From positions 310,001-374,000 of the forward strand of contig JAKZZE010000007.1 in assembly GCA_024220505.1 (NCBI GenBank): a DNA stretch of 64,000 nucleotides. The letters run 5' to 3'. The notes beneath the pieces were generated by a model that saw only the letters and a list, made by a program, of their open reading frames with translations, was not told the origin of the DNA and made no database searches. This document shows, piece after piece, positions 46,001 to 56,999 of this stretch. Source of the stretch: Rhizopus arrhizus. Its lineage: Eukaryota > Mucoromycota > Mucoromycetes > Mucorales > Rhizopodaceae. Position 1 is the stretch's first letter, and each line of letters opens with the position of its first letter. The position numbers and the translations under genes were made by a program.

Positions 46001-46405
46001 TGATGTATCCATCATTCATAACTCGATATGAAAACAGTATTAATAAGCTACATGTAAAATATATCCAATAGATAGGCTACAGGTTAATTCGGATAATCTT
46101 CATTAAGGATAAGATGCTGCGTAATTGCACGGTTAAATTATATTAAATCCAGGAACTAAATCACAGTCAATCATATACGAGTATTCTATGGATAAATGCT
46201 TATGATGACAAAGATAACAATGGAAGAACACGTAACCATTATCTATTTGTCATCAGTTATATCATACTCATTAATTATTAATCCATAACATGAAATATTA
46301 TCCGTGTATGAAAAGTATAAATAGAGTATCATTTTCTTATTAAATAAAGCAATCTCTTTATCGAGTCTCGTCCTCTCTTGTTCCTTTCTATTCTTGGATA
46401 AATCA
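46001..46405 (+). repeat. 5' LTR of gypsy element
   Basis: 405 bp, starting TGATGTATCC and ending GGATAAATCA (TGAT/ATCA inverted ends). It contains TATAAATAG at 46316-46324 as a likely TATA box and AATAAAGC near 46343 as a likely poly(A) signal. Confidence 0.92.
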
Positions 46406-46456
46406 TTTTTTTTGACGAATTCTCTTTACTCTATTATTACTACGCTATTCTCAAAC

Positions 46457-49400
46457 ATGTCTATCAACTCTAATCTTTTGGCTTACAACGAAGAAACCCT
46501 TCTTTCTGAAAGTGACCCTGCTTTCATTGGTCCTAGACTTGAAAAGCCCTCCATGGTTAATGGGATCGAACTTCCTCTTACTGGATCTCCAAACTCTATT
46601 ACAGAAGATATAGAGATGGAAGAAGTTGAACCCAGGGCTATGGCCTCTCCACTCGCTGGTGTCAAGGGCAGTGGCGCAGCACCACCTTCTCAGGTCTCGG
46701 GTAGTCGTAATTTGACGGCTACCGTCCAGACTTTGACGAAACAGGTAGAACAAATTGCTGCGGCTATCACGGGTCAAGAGCTTACAGGAAAGCAACTTGC
46801 TAACCTTTCCCGCGAATATACGACCAAGTCTACCATCTTGGCCTCCTTGTTGGACTTGCAAGCAAAAATGGCTAATAACTTGACTATACAAACCAATGGC
46901 TCTGCCATTAACGGTTCTAACAGTCAACCTACAGTGGTTCCTCAAAACTTACCTTTGTTTCAGTACACTGGTAATGTAGAGAACTCAGCATTGCCCGTCT
47001 TTAAAGACATTGCTGACTGTATCCGACGTTTTGAGGATATCCTCTTTGCGTACCGCTTGGATGTACAGGTGCATTGGCAGCGCCTCATCCCTTTCTCCCT
47101 TACCCATACTCAGCGTTCTTGGTATGATGAATTACGGGTAAAGAAGAATTTATCTTGGACCATATTCAAGGAACAATTAACCTTGAAATATGGCATCGAA
47201 TCCACTGAGGCTCAAGCCCACGCCTCAAGAGAGCTGTTAACCATCAGCATGCAACCTGATGAATCTGTGGAAAAATACACTGACCGCTTCTTGAAGCTCA
47301 AGCGTGAAGCCACTCCCGTAGCTGACGATTTTTTGGCTATTTTGTTTGTGAACTCCCTCACTAGTAGCCTCCAAAATCATGTCAACATGGCCATCGTCAG
47401 TCTTGATCAGGAGGCAAAGAATGACATAAACCTCCTTTCTAGTATCGCAAGAAAGTTTCATACGAAACAACAGACCTTGCCCCATATGTCAACTAAAAAA
47501 TTCAATAACCAACCCTCTCAAGTCAACGGGTTGAACCCTCCCAGTGGTATTCATAAAAGAAACCACCGTACGGATGGAAGGACTTGTATCATCCATGGAA
47601 AGTGCAACCACACAACAGATCGTTGTAAAAAGGCTCAGGAACTTGGAATTGCTAACAGTATGAACAAAGAGACATCTAGTAAGCGTTGCTTTAAATGCAA
47701 CGCTCCTTTTACTAGGGAGCATTTAAATGTTTGCCCTAAAAGGAATCAACCTCTTTCTGCTGGTTCTGCCTCCTCCTCCTCTACTGCACCTACCATAACC
47801 AGGGCATTCCGCTCACTTCAGTTGACTGGCAGTGAAGATAAAGCAATGGGTACAAATGCTTCTAAATACAACCCTGCCAACCAACAAAGCCACGATGAAG
47901 AACAGGATCTTGACGATGAAGCCGTCAAGGACATCCACTACTACTCATCATTATGTAAGTTGCAACCGTTTAATACAAAACTTCACAGTTTTAATAACAA
48001 ACGTACTGATTCCTTTTTTGTACCCATCACTATAGAAAATGTCCGTACTTGGGCTTTGGTTGATACTGGGTGTAATACTTCTACGATCTCTCCTGACCTA
48101 GCAAAAATTATAAACGTTAGAACTTTTCCTGTTTCAGGAAAATTACAATTAGCTAGTTTGGATACCTTGGTATCTAGAACTGCTATTACAGATCAAATAA
48201 AAGTATTTTATAACGGAATCAATGTCTTACATGAATTTGAAATTTTTAAGTTTGATAAGGATATACCTATTTGTATTGGTACAGATCTTATGCCTAAGTT
48301 AAACATTAACTTGACAGGTTTAGCTGTTACGTGGGATAGTCCTAATATCTCTACAATACCTGATCCAATAGACCCTTCACCTATCAAACCTAATAAGTCA
48401 CCCGCTGGTACTCACCAACAGCGTGAACAACTTATGGACGCATTACAGCCATATTTGAGCGCCAATGCTAAGATCCCTAGCACGTCTGCATGTCCTCTAC
48501 CTGAAGCGATAGTTCGCTTGGAAACTGAACCAGGTAAAACCACTTATAGACGACAGTATCCTATTGCACTGTCAATCCAGCCTAAAGTACAAGAACAGGT
48601 TGATAAATGGTTAGCAGATGGTGTAATTGAAATAGCTCCTCCTAATACTGCATTTAACTCTCCTTTGTTGACTGTACGTAAAAAGGATGCTAATGGTAAT
48701 TATAGTGACGATGTACGGGTGTGTATAGACCCCAGACATATCAATGCAATACTCATAAAAGATCGTACCGACCGCTTTCAATTACCATTGATAGCTGAGT
48801 TGCATCAAAAAATGAGTGCTGCGACACTATTCACAGTACTTGACCTCAAACAAGCTTTTCATCGGTTACCTCTAGCTGATGAGCATAGAGCCCTTACAGC
48901 TTTTACATTTAACGGTCAACAATATCAATTCTGTAGAGCACCATTCGGTTTGACCCCTATACCAAATCATTTCCAACGTGTGCTAACTACCCTCTTACAT
49001 GACTTGCCATACGTTACATGTTTCATTGATGATTTAACTATCGGTACTGGACCCGATATTGAGGAACATATCAAATGCGTAAATACTGTCATCGAACGAC
49101 TTACATCAGCTAAATTTATTCTTAACATTGATAAATGTCACTTTATGCAAACTTCGGTAAACATCCTAGGGTTCACTATTAGTCACAATAGTCTCTCATT
49201 GGATAGCAGAAAGGTTGCAAATGCTTTAGCATGGCCAATACCAAAGACTGGAAAAGATATACAACGCTTTCTAGGCCTCGCTAATTATTTTCGAAGTCAT
49301 CTCCCAAATTTCTCTACCATGACCGCACCGTTAGATAAACTACGTAACGAAGGTTCATTGGAACACATTTGGACTGACAAATACCTACAGGCTTTTCGAA

Positions 49401-51319
49401 ATATACAAACAGCCTTATCTAATGCTCCTGTTCTGTCTATACCTGACATGCGTCATGAATTACAGCTAGCTACAGATGCTAGCAACACAGGAATTGGCGG
49501 TGTACTTTATCAAATTATTGACGATAAAACTCGCTATATTGGATTCGCAGCAAGAGCACTGTCGAAGTCAGAAATGAACTACTCGACAACTAAACGAGAG
49601 CTGTTAGCCATCTGTTATCTTTTTGAAAGATTTCACAAGTGGTTGTATGGATCTCAATTCACGCTGTATACTGATCATAAAAGTTTGGTCTATCTTGGCA
49701 CACAAAACATTCCTAATCCCATGATGCTGAATTGGTTCGAAACTATTTTCAACTATACATTCAAAGTAATCCATCGTCCAGGAATTGAAAATGTGTTGCC
49801 GGATTCACTTTCTCGTCTTTTTTCAGACGATACGGAAAAAAGACTGGGGGGAGATAATAATCCTCAGCAACTTTCCATAAAAAATAAAAATACAAAGTCA
49901 CAGAGTAAACGTACTACAGACAACAGTACAAACATAAAACAAAGAGCTGTACAGCTAGTAGACTACATGACACCACCAGAAGAGGAACGTCATAACCTAT
50001 TATTAAAGGCACATCTACTTGGACACTTTGGGGCTGATGCTATTGTAAAGACAATTCACAATGATAATTTGCACTGGATTAATATTAAAAAAGATGCATT
50101 GCAGCTAGTATCCAATTGTCCTGAATGTCAACAATTTAATATTGGCAAACACGGGTATCACCCTCCCCGTAGTATTCTACCAGATGGTCCTTTTGATCAC
50201 GTCTGTATTGACCTCGGTACCCTGAACATTACATCAACAGAAGGACATAATTTCATTTTAGTCCTAGTTGATCTCTTCACAAGATTTACAATTCTAAGAC
50301 CATTAATGGATAAAACTGCAGTATCCATAGCTAATGAACTTAGAGATATCTTTTGCACTTTTGGTTGGCCCAAAAAGCTTAGTTCAGATAACGGTACAGA
50401 ATTCACTAATGAAATATTTAATTCATTAATGGAAACCTGTGGTATTGACCATAGACTTTCACTGCCTTATAACCCATTGGGAAATTCGACTAACGAATCG
50501 TTTGTCGGAATAGCCAAACGAGCTCTTGTTAAAAGATTACAAGGCAAGAAAGACGAGTGGAATCTTTTCCTTCCTAGTATTCAATATGCTATGAATTGCA
50601 AATATTCTAGATTACACCATTCCAGACCATTTGTGCTTATGTATAATAGACAACCAAATGAATTCCAGGATTATTCCAATACACAATCCTCAATACCTAA
50701 CTCTAGTCAGCAGTATGCTAAAGCACTAGAAAATAAATTAGACAATATGAACAACATAGTAATCCCTGCTATACGTAACCGTATTATGACTACTCAAAGA
50801 ACTGACAACGAGTATTTTACAAAGAAACACCGCATTGTACATCAACAATTTCCTAATAATAGCGAAGTTATGATAAAAAATGTGAATAGAAATAGTAAAA
50901 CTGACCCAAGGTACGAGGGCCCCTTTGTCGTACATGGAGTCACAAAAAATGGTAGCTACATTTTGACGGATAAAACAGGTACACTATTATCGCGCGACGT
51001 ACCTACCTCACACATCAAACTCATCTCTACAGACAACGTTGTTAATAATCGCGCTGACCAACAACAGTACGATGTGCAGGCAATTATCCAACATAAAGGA
51101 AATAACACTAGTAATTATAAATACCTAGTAAGATGGAAAGGTTATCCTCCAGAATATGATACCTGGGAACCTGCCTCAAGTTTTGATGACATGAGTATGA
51201 TAGAACAGTACTGGGCAAGACGTAACGTCAATAATAACATTGGCAAACGTAAACGCTCATCTCATACCAATGTTCCAACCAAGACTAATAATTTTAACAA
51301 ACGAAACAAGACAAAGTAA
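46457..51319 (+). CDS. Gypsy chromovirus Gag-Pol polyprotein
   Basis: 1620 aa in one frame; ATG 46457 is the first after the LTR (an in-frame TTG within the LTR is not a likely start). Order of domains: Gag with a capsid-like region (HWQRLIPFSLTHTQRSWYDE) and two Cys/His clusters (CIIHGKCNHTTDRC, CFKCNAPFTREHLNVC); protease with ALVDTGCNTSTIS; reverse transcriptase with FTVLDLKQAFHRLP and CFIDDLTIG; RNase H with LQLATDASNTGIGG and LYTDHKSLVYL; integrase with the H-H-C-C finger (HLLGHF...CPECQQF) and DDE residues in CIDLGTL, LSSDNGTEF and NSTNESF; and a C-terminal chromodomain (YKYLVRWKGYPPEYDTWEPA). Gag and Pol are not separated by a stop or shift. All catalytic residues are present. Confidence 0.95.
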   Translation: MSINSNLLAYNEETLLSESDPAFIGPRLEKPSMVNGIELPLTGSPNSITEDIEMEEVEPRAMASPLAGVKGSGAAPPSQVSGSRNLTATVQTLTKQVEQIAAAITGQELTGKQLANLSREYTTKSTILASLLDLQAKMANNLTIQTNGSAINGSNSQPTVVPQNLPLFQYTGNVENSALPVFKDIADCIRRFEDILFAYRLDVQVHWQRLIPFSLTHTQRSWYDELRVKKNLSWTIFKEQLTLKYGIESTEAQAHASRELLTISMQPDESVEKYTDRFLKLKREATPVADDFLAILFVNSLTSSLQNHVNMAIVSLDQEAKNDINLLSSIARKFHTKQQTLPHMSTKKFNNQPSQVNGLNPPSGIHKRNHRTDGRTCIIHGKCNHTTDRCKKAQELGIANSMNKETSSKRCFKCNAPFTREHLNVCPKRNQPLSAGSASSSSTAPTITRAFRSLQLTGSEDKAMGTNASKYNPANQQSHDEEQDLDDEAVKDIHYYSSLCKLQPFNTKLHSFNNKRTDSFFVPITIENVRTWALVDTGCNTSTISPDLAKIINVRTFPVSGKLQLASLDTLVSRTAITDQIKVFYNGINVLHEFEIFKFDKDIPICIGTDLMPKLNINLTGLAVTWDSPNISTIPDPIDPSPIKPNKSPAGTHQQREQLMDALQPYLSANAKIPSTSACPLPEAIVRLETEPGKTTYRRQYPIALSIQPKVQEQVDKWLADGVIEIAPPNTAFNSPLLTVRKKDANGNYSDDVRVCIDPRHINAILIKDRTDRFQLPLIAELHQKMSAATLFTVLDLKQAFHRLPLADEHRALTAFTFNGQQYQFCRAPFGLTPIPNHFQRVLTTLLHDLPYVTCFIDDLTIGTGPDIEEHIKCVNTVIERLTSAKFILNIDKCHFMQTSVNILGFTISHNSLSLDSRKVANALAWPIPKTGKDIQRFLGLANYFRSHLPNFSTMTAPLDKLRNEGSLEHIWTDKYLQAFRNIQTALSNAPVLSIPDMRHELQLATDASNTGIGGVLYQIIDDKTRYIGFAARALSKSEMNYSTTKRELLAICYLFERFHKWLYGSQFTLYTDHKSLVYLGTQNIPNPMMLNWFETIFNYTFKVIHRPGIENVLPDSLSRLFSDDTEKRLGGDNNPQQLSIKNKNTKSQSKRTTDNSTNIKQRAVQLVDYMTPPEEERHNLLLKAHLLGHFGADAIVKTIHNDNLHWINIKKDALQLVSNCPECQQFNIGKHGYHPPRSILPDGPFDHVCIDLGTLNITSTEGHNFILVLVDLFTRFTILRPLMDKTAVSIANELRDIFCTFGWPKKLSSDNGTEFTNEIFNSLMETCGIDHRLSLPYNPLGNSTNESFVGIAKRALVKRLQGKKDEWNLFLPSIQYAMNCKYSRLHHSRPFVLMYNRQPNEFQDYSNTQSSIPNSSQQYAKALENKLDNMNNIVIPAIRNRIMTTQRTDNEYFTKKHRIVHQQFPNNSEVMIKNVNRNSKTDPRYEGPFVVHGVTKNGSYILTDKTGTLLSRDVPTSHIKLISTDNVVNNRADQQQYDVQAIIQHKGNNTSNYKYLVRWKGYPPEYDTWEPASSFDDMSMIEQYWARRNVNNNIGKRKRSSHTNVPTKTNNFNKRNKTK

Positions 51320-51513
51320 CGAGCTGAATATGATCTTTTCCCATTACTTTTTTCCTCAAGAGGTTTTTTGGGTTTTTATCGATTATATACCAGAAGAGCA
51401 TACTCTCTCTTTCCTCTACACTTACGTCTTTAATATAAACAGCCTACGCAATCATATTGGATATGATCCCTGTACTCTTCGTTATTCATGATGCTCATCG
51501 GTTGTTCCAACCT

Positions 51514-51522
51514 GGAAGGGGG
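51514..51522 (+). promoter_or_regulatory. Polypurine tract of gypsy element
   Basis: GGAAGGGGG three bases before the 3' LTR, the expected primer for plus-strand DNA synthesis. Confidence 0.75.
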
Positions 51523-51525
51523 CAA

Positions 51526-51930
51526 TGATGTATCCATCATTCATAACTCGATATGAAAACAGTATTAATAAGCTACATGTAAAATATATCCAATAGATAG
51601 GCTACAGGTTAATTCGGATAATCTTCATTAAGGATAAGATGCTGCGTAATTGCACGGTTAAATTATATTAAATCCAGGAACTAAATCACAGTCAATCATA
51701 TACGAGTATTCTATGGATAAATGCTTATGATGACAAAGATAACAATGGAAGAACACGTAACCATTATCTATTTGTCATCAGTTATATCATACTCATTAAT
51801 TATTAATCCATAACATGAAATATTATCCGTGTATGAAAAGTATAAATAGAGTATCATTTTCTTATTAAATAAAGCAATCTCTTTATCGAGTCTCGTCCTC
51901 TCTTGTTCCTTTCTATTCTTGGATAAATCA
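51526..51930 (+). repeat. 3' LTR of gypsy element
   Basis: 405 bp, no difference seen from the 5' LTR at 46001-46405. Followed by GGAAT and then by the LINE ORF2 sequence. Confidence 0.92.
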
Positions 51931-54900
51931 GGAATATCTTCATTCCAAAACATTTTCCATTGCCGTGGGGCTATTTGAGGGTCGAAGAAGGGTGGTTTAT
52001 GATGCGGTGAAAGTCCCTGCCGTAGGCGAGCAGTGGTCATTTTCACAGAGAACAGATCCGAGGGTAATAGGCCATCAACAAAAGGAGTAAAATCAATATG
52101 ACCTACCGGTATTTGCGAGGCCTGGTCTGGAGGAGTTAAGCAATTGCGTAAAAAGAAAGATTCTAACCAGATATCATGGTTGTCGATTGCTCTGAAAAAG
52201 CGTCCAATTAAGACTGGGAATATTTCGAGGTCTGTTCGACATTTTCGGCGTAGACAACCTTGATGGGAGTCGTAGTGGAAGGCATCATACACTTGTATCT
52301 TACTCCAATTACGATGACTAAGACGAACAGCCGAAGAGGAGGGATCGGATGGCCCGCTTTGACCAGTGTCAGGGGGTTCTTGTAAAGGATTGGTATAACG
52401 ATGAATACCAGAAAGAGGTAGTTGAAGACAGGTGGCGTGAGATATATGTGTAGTTTGGTAACATTTAGCGAGAGCATCTGTTGTGCGGAAAATGTTAGTA
52501 AATATATTCAATGCATTGGGTTTGCCTAGAGGCCCTTTTCGCATTGCTGGAAAGAGCAATGGAAGTAAATGATCAACTGTATTAAAATGGTGCTGTATGG
52601 AATAAATCAAATATAGAAGGATTTTGGGGGACGTTTGACTACTGGAAGATGATAGTAAGGGTCGAACCCATTTCCACTGTAAAACCAACTGTTGCTTTGA
52701 AGGATTAAGAAGTTTAAGGCCTCCTTGTGGTCGATCTGCGAATAAGAACTCGTGTTTAAGTTTTGGAAATGCTTTTCGCGTAACAAATTTATAACCCATG
52801 GAGGCAAATTTCTGCAAGGTAGCTTGAGGAATACTGAGCAGTCGAAGGACGTACCATAGCTTGGAGTATATCAGTGTGTTCATTACCGTAACGCGACCTC
52901 GAAATGACAACTGCCGTAGACTGTGGAGGAAACATGCATTCTGCAATTTAAGAAGCATGTCATTGACAAAAGCATTCCGTTGTGCGATTGAGGAACATAT
53001 AGCAAAGCCGAGATATCGAATTGCTGAGAGAGAGGCATGGTCATGCCATGTAGATATCCCATGGGAGTTCAGGAAAGATTGCCACTGTGGATGTGGATGT
53101 CCTGAAAGAGAGAATGCTTCTGTCTTGCCGAGGTTCAATTTTGCATTGGAAGCTTGTGCGTGAATGTTATATAGTGTACATAGATGGTGGAAGTCTTCTG
53201 GATTGCGAAGGAAGACAGCAACGTCATCGGCGTAAGCTAAAGCTTTCACGGGGGGAGGAGGGACCAAGTGAAGTTCTGATGAGTTAGCTGACTGTCGAAA
53301 TTGAAAACCTTGAAATAGCGGAGCATGTTCAATCGAGCGTAGAAATGGGTCAAAAGCTATGTTAAATAACAGTGGTGACAGAGGATCGCCTTGGCGAAGG
53401 CCTCGTTCCTGCGTGAGTGGTGAAGTGATGAATCCGTTGAGGTTGATGTGGATTTTGGTTTCAAAGAAGAGTTTACAGAGAGTGGAAACAAGAGAAGATG
53501 GGAAACCAAACTTGAGCATAACTTTCTTAAGGTAATCGGGGTGCACTCTGTCATATGCTTTTTCCTGATCAAGCAGAAGACCAATCTCAGGAGATTGACG
53601 TTGTTCGGCTTCGATTTTCACCAATTGCATCATAAGGCCATTGTCCCCAATAAATCTTTGTGGCATAAAGCCTTTTTGCACTTCATGGATCAGGTGTGAG
53701 CAACGGCTGATAATTCGTCCGGTGAGCAGTCGTGTAAATACTTTGGCATCAGTGTTAATGAGTGAGATTGGACGCCAATTTTGAAGGAGGTTTAGGTCTC
53801 CTTTCTTTGGAAGAAGTACAATACAGGTAGATGTCCAGCTAGGAGGGAAAATGCCAGAGGAAAGAGCTTGGTTGTAAACACGGAGAACAAGATGTTGCAG
53901 AGACTCATTGCGAAAGACAAACGAGAGAGCTTCATATGGGAGACCATCGTTGCCTGGACTACTAGCTGTAGGACAACGTGCAGATGCCTGGAGAAGGTCA
54001 TCGTATCTAAAAGGTACCATAAGGGCGGCTGCTTCCTCTGTGGTCAACCTATCCGATTCCAAAATGTGAGCTAAGATAGTCTCTGTGTGATAGGACGATA
54101 CCGGTTCACATGAGTAAAGGTTTTTATAAAAGCGTTTTGCGATGTCCTGCATTTCATTCGCGTCAGTGACAACTACAGAATCTGGTGATTCTTTGAGACT
54201 TGATATATGTCGAGACGCGGCACGGGAATCGATCGTACGTTTGAGGTAACCGGCTGAACGTTCGCCATGTTCGCGCCAATATCGACCAGCGCGAAGAATG
54301 TTGTTCGCGGTGATCTCACTTTGTAGGAATCCAATCTGATGTTCCACTACAGGTAATAAATGACTCAAGTGACCACCAGTCTTATATTGTCGTAGAATTC
54401 GGTTGCGTTTGCTTTGAAGTCGTCGAAGTTGTTGATGTCTCCAGGAAGCCTGACGGCGGCCGAAAGACCGGGCAACGCGTTGGATTTCTTCTTTCAGCTT
54501 TTCCCAGTGTAAGTGAGGATCGATTAACTCAGAGGGAAGGGAGACTGCAAAGGTATCTATGGCCTCAGAGAGACGGCTGACAAATTTGTCATTCTTCATT
54601 AGGTTAGGATTCATACGCCATAGTCCAGGACCATGGGAACCACTACGGAATTGGAAGGAGGCTGAGAGTAAAGCATGATCGGTCCATGAACTATTGATAA
54701 AGTCTATTGAGGTGGAACGTAAAAGTGAATGTAGAAAAGGGGATGCATAAATATAGTCAATAGTACTTAATAATGTCCCACGACGGAATGTCGGATGTAT
54801 ATCCAAAGGAGATGCCATACAGTTCAGCAGGTTCTGATTCACCAAAGTTCTCCATGCTGGAGGAGTACCCGATGCATTCACTAGGGAGTAGTTAAAGTCA

Positions 54901-55022
54901 CCGGTTATGATTAATTTGTTGTGTGATTGAATGAGTGTTACTAGTGGAGCAAAGTTAAGAAGGGATAGGTAAAATCTTCTGCGCTTAATAGGATCTGCAT
55001 ATGCATAAATTGTCAGGACATA
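51931..55022 (-). pseudogene. LINE ORF2 middle piece (endonuclease C-part, RT)
   Basis: The frame runs from the Tc1 joint to the gypsy joint. Endonuclease parts are LIITGDFNYS, LSTIDYIYAS and SWTDHALLSA. RT motifs are LLPKKGDLNLLQNWRPISLI, LLDQEKAYDRVHPDYL (motif A), GLRQGDPLSPLLFNIAFD (motif B) and ALAYADDVAVFLRNPE (motif C). The thumb has SFRGRVTVMNTLIYSKLWYV. Catalytic Asp residues are all present. With the other two pieces it makes 3861 nt, a multiple of three (1286 aa). It is disrupted only by the two younger insertions. Confidence 0.9.
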
Positions 55023-56661
55023 CAGTGGGTCAAAAAACTGATGCAAGGAATTGCAAAATACCGGTTTTACAGCTGGTTGTCTATGGATACTGCACGAAAC
55101 TATCTCAGACTTTGATTGTTTGTACCTCACTAGAAAGGGCATTTATTCGTCGATTATCTGATATGGGCAATGATTATTGGTGGAATTTGAGATTGTTAAA
55201 GGGAATATTATAAACATCCAGCATTTTTTACTTGTTTACATATGTTTGGAATGACGAATTTTAATACTACCCAACCGGTTGTTATCATAATTTTTCACAT
55301 TCTGGACATGATTAGAATGTTGCCAGTACATAAAAGCGCTTAAAATTCCTTTATTCTAAATTTTAAATTGTCTTATTTAACTTATTTCTCTTTTTTACCT
55401 TATTACCAATCGCATGCCTAAACGACTGCCAGAAGAAAAAGTAAACGATCTCAAGCAAGCATTAACTGGATCCACATCAACGTACGATATTGCTAAGGAG
55501 ACTGGAGTACATCAATCAACTGTTAGTAGATACTCTAGGCGGTTGTTTTCAAATAGGACAATAAACACAGGTGGTAGACCTACATTAGTCTCCAAAGTGG
55601 CGAAGCGGCTAATCGAAAGAAAAGTCATTGAAGGGGTTCTAAAGACTGCCAAAGAGGTACACCGGGAGCTGGTTCAACTTGGCTATGATATCTCATACCA
55701 GTCAGCAATTAACGTACTGAAATCAATGGAGTTTCATTCTTCAATAAAAAAAAAGAAGCCGTTTCTGACAAAAGCTCATATGCAGCATCGATTAGAATGG
55801 GCCAAGAAGCACCAGGTTTGGACAGTGGAAGAATGACGGAAAGTACTCTTTTCTGATGAAACAAAGATCAATGTATGGGGCTCTGATGGTTGCAAGTACT
55901 ATTGGAAAAGACCAAGTGATCCTCTTCAACCGCATCATCTAGAGTTTACAGTCAAGCATGGAGCCGGCAAATTGATGATGTGGGGCTGCATAACATCTGA
56001 AGGACCAGGATATGCTTGTCAAATTTACGATGGGAACATGAACGCGGATGTTTATCAGCATATATTAGACACTACACTTCGTGATACTATGGAATACTAC
56101 AATTTCAACTGGTCCAACATTTACTTTCAGCATGATAATGATCCAAAGCACAAGGCAAAATCCACAATAGCCTGGTTAGATAATCATCAAGTGCGCTATA
56201 TTAGCGATTGGCCAGCTCAGAGTCCGGACTTAAATCCAATAGAACATGTATGGCATCAACTGAAGTTAAAGCTCAGCTGTTACGAACGTAGAACAAAGAA
56301 TACGGATGAGCTTTGGGAACGAGTAGAAAAAGCATGGAATGAATTTGATAAAGAACTTTGCCAAAGGTACATCGATAGCATGCCGGCAAGAATTCAAGAG
56401 GTTATTAATAGAAAAGGAGGATCAACTAAATATTAATAAATAAATTCATTTCGTTCAAATTTTCGTTTTTTCAAATTTTCAAATTGCGCGTCTCATACTT
56501 CCTTCAATACTTATCCAATAGGGCTTAAACTCTTTCGGATTTTTCAAGACATGTAGGAAATCTACTATGTAGGAACAGAGGCAGTTTGTACCACTGTGGC
56601 AGGATGTACGCTACAAAAACTGAGAAAAATGGATTCCTTGCATCAGTTTTTTGACCCACTG
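55023..56661 (+). mobile_element. Tc1-type DNA transposon inserted in LINE ORF2
   Basis: 1639 bp with terminal inverted repeats of about 29 bp (CAGTGGGTCAAAAAACTGAT at the left end and its complement at the right). TA lies on both sides (55021-55022 and 56662-56663), the hallmark of Tc1/mariner. Removing the element and one TA restores the LINE frame (FHFPPF-YVLTIYAYA). Confidence 0.93.
55414..56436 (+). pseudogene. Tc1 transposase with one nonsense codon
   Basis: One frame of 341 codons is interrupted only by TGA at 55834-55836. The N-terminal part has the paired-like helix-turn-helix (YDIAKETGVHQSTVSRYSRR). After the stop come FSDETKINVWGSDG (first Asp), IYFQHDNDPKHKAK (second Asp) and PAQSPDLNPIEHVWHQLK (Glu), the Tc1 DDE triad. 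The stop falls where relatives have Trp (EE-W-RKVLFSDE), so TGG became TGA by one G-to-A change. Otherwise full length, with the terminal repeats intact, so it could be moved by a transposase made elsewhere. Confidence 0.9.
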
Positions 56662-56663
56662 TA

Positions 56664-56999
56664 GAAAGGAGGAAAGTGAAAATTGTTGTGTTCGACTGAG
56701 ACAAGCAAAAATCGATGGTCAATAGAGGATAGGATTGGATTGAGGGTAACGTGGCGGTTAAGTGACACAATACCACAAAAATTGGACCAGCAGGCAGATT
56801 TTGTTTGTAATAGCATATTCAAGGACTGTTGTGTTTCTATAGTAGCAGCGTGAGTTTCTTGCATTGTTAGTATATCTAAGGATTGGTGTCGTAGAAAGTT
56901 AGTAAATGCCTGTCTTTTGGATATATCATGAGGTGTGGATAAGCTCCGACAGTTAATAGAGCCTATTCTGACCGTTGTTGATCGACGTGACTCACTCAT
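56664..56999 (-). pseudogene. LINE ORF2 N-terminal piece (endonuclease start)
   Basis: ATG at 56999-56997 overlaps the ORF1 stop as ATGA. The APE-type endonuclease starts with VRIGSINCRSL (Asn) and DILTMQETHA (Glu), and ends at the Tc1 joint after FHFPPF. It is in frame with the piece that starts at 55022. Confidence 0.9.

Larger units (their letters stand above)
46001..51930 (+). mobile_element. Ty3/gypsy chromovirus, complete
   Basis: 5930 bp: 5' LTR 46001-46405, gag-pol 46457-51319, purine tract GGAAGGGGG at 51514-51522 and 3' LTR 51526-51930. GGAAT is duplicated at both sides. It lies opposite in orientation to the host LINE. The two LTRs look identical over all 405 bp, the ORF is unbroken and the chromodomain is intact, so this is a very young and possibly active insertion. 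Confidence 0.93.

Noticed and set aside
46394..46456. Gag-pol start at the in-frame TTG inside the LTR
   Set aside because: TTG is an unlikely start and lies in the LTR; ATG 46457 follows the LTR and gives a normal Gag N-terminus.
51240..51491. 83-codon ORF overlapping the end of gypsy pol (possible third gene)
   Set aside because: It is out of frame within the chromodomain coding sequence and has no signal peptide or envelope-like features.
51768..51930. Extension of LINE ORF2 into the gypsy LTR as part of a fusion protein
   Set aside because: The frame simply reads through the LTR by chance; the true ORF2 continues at 45995 beyond the gypsy element.
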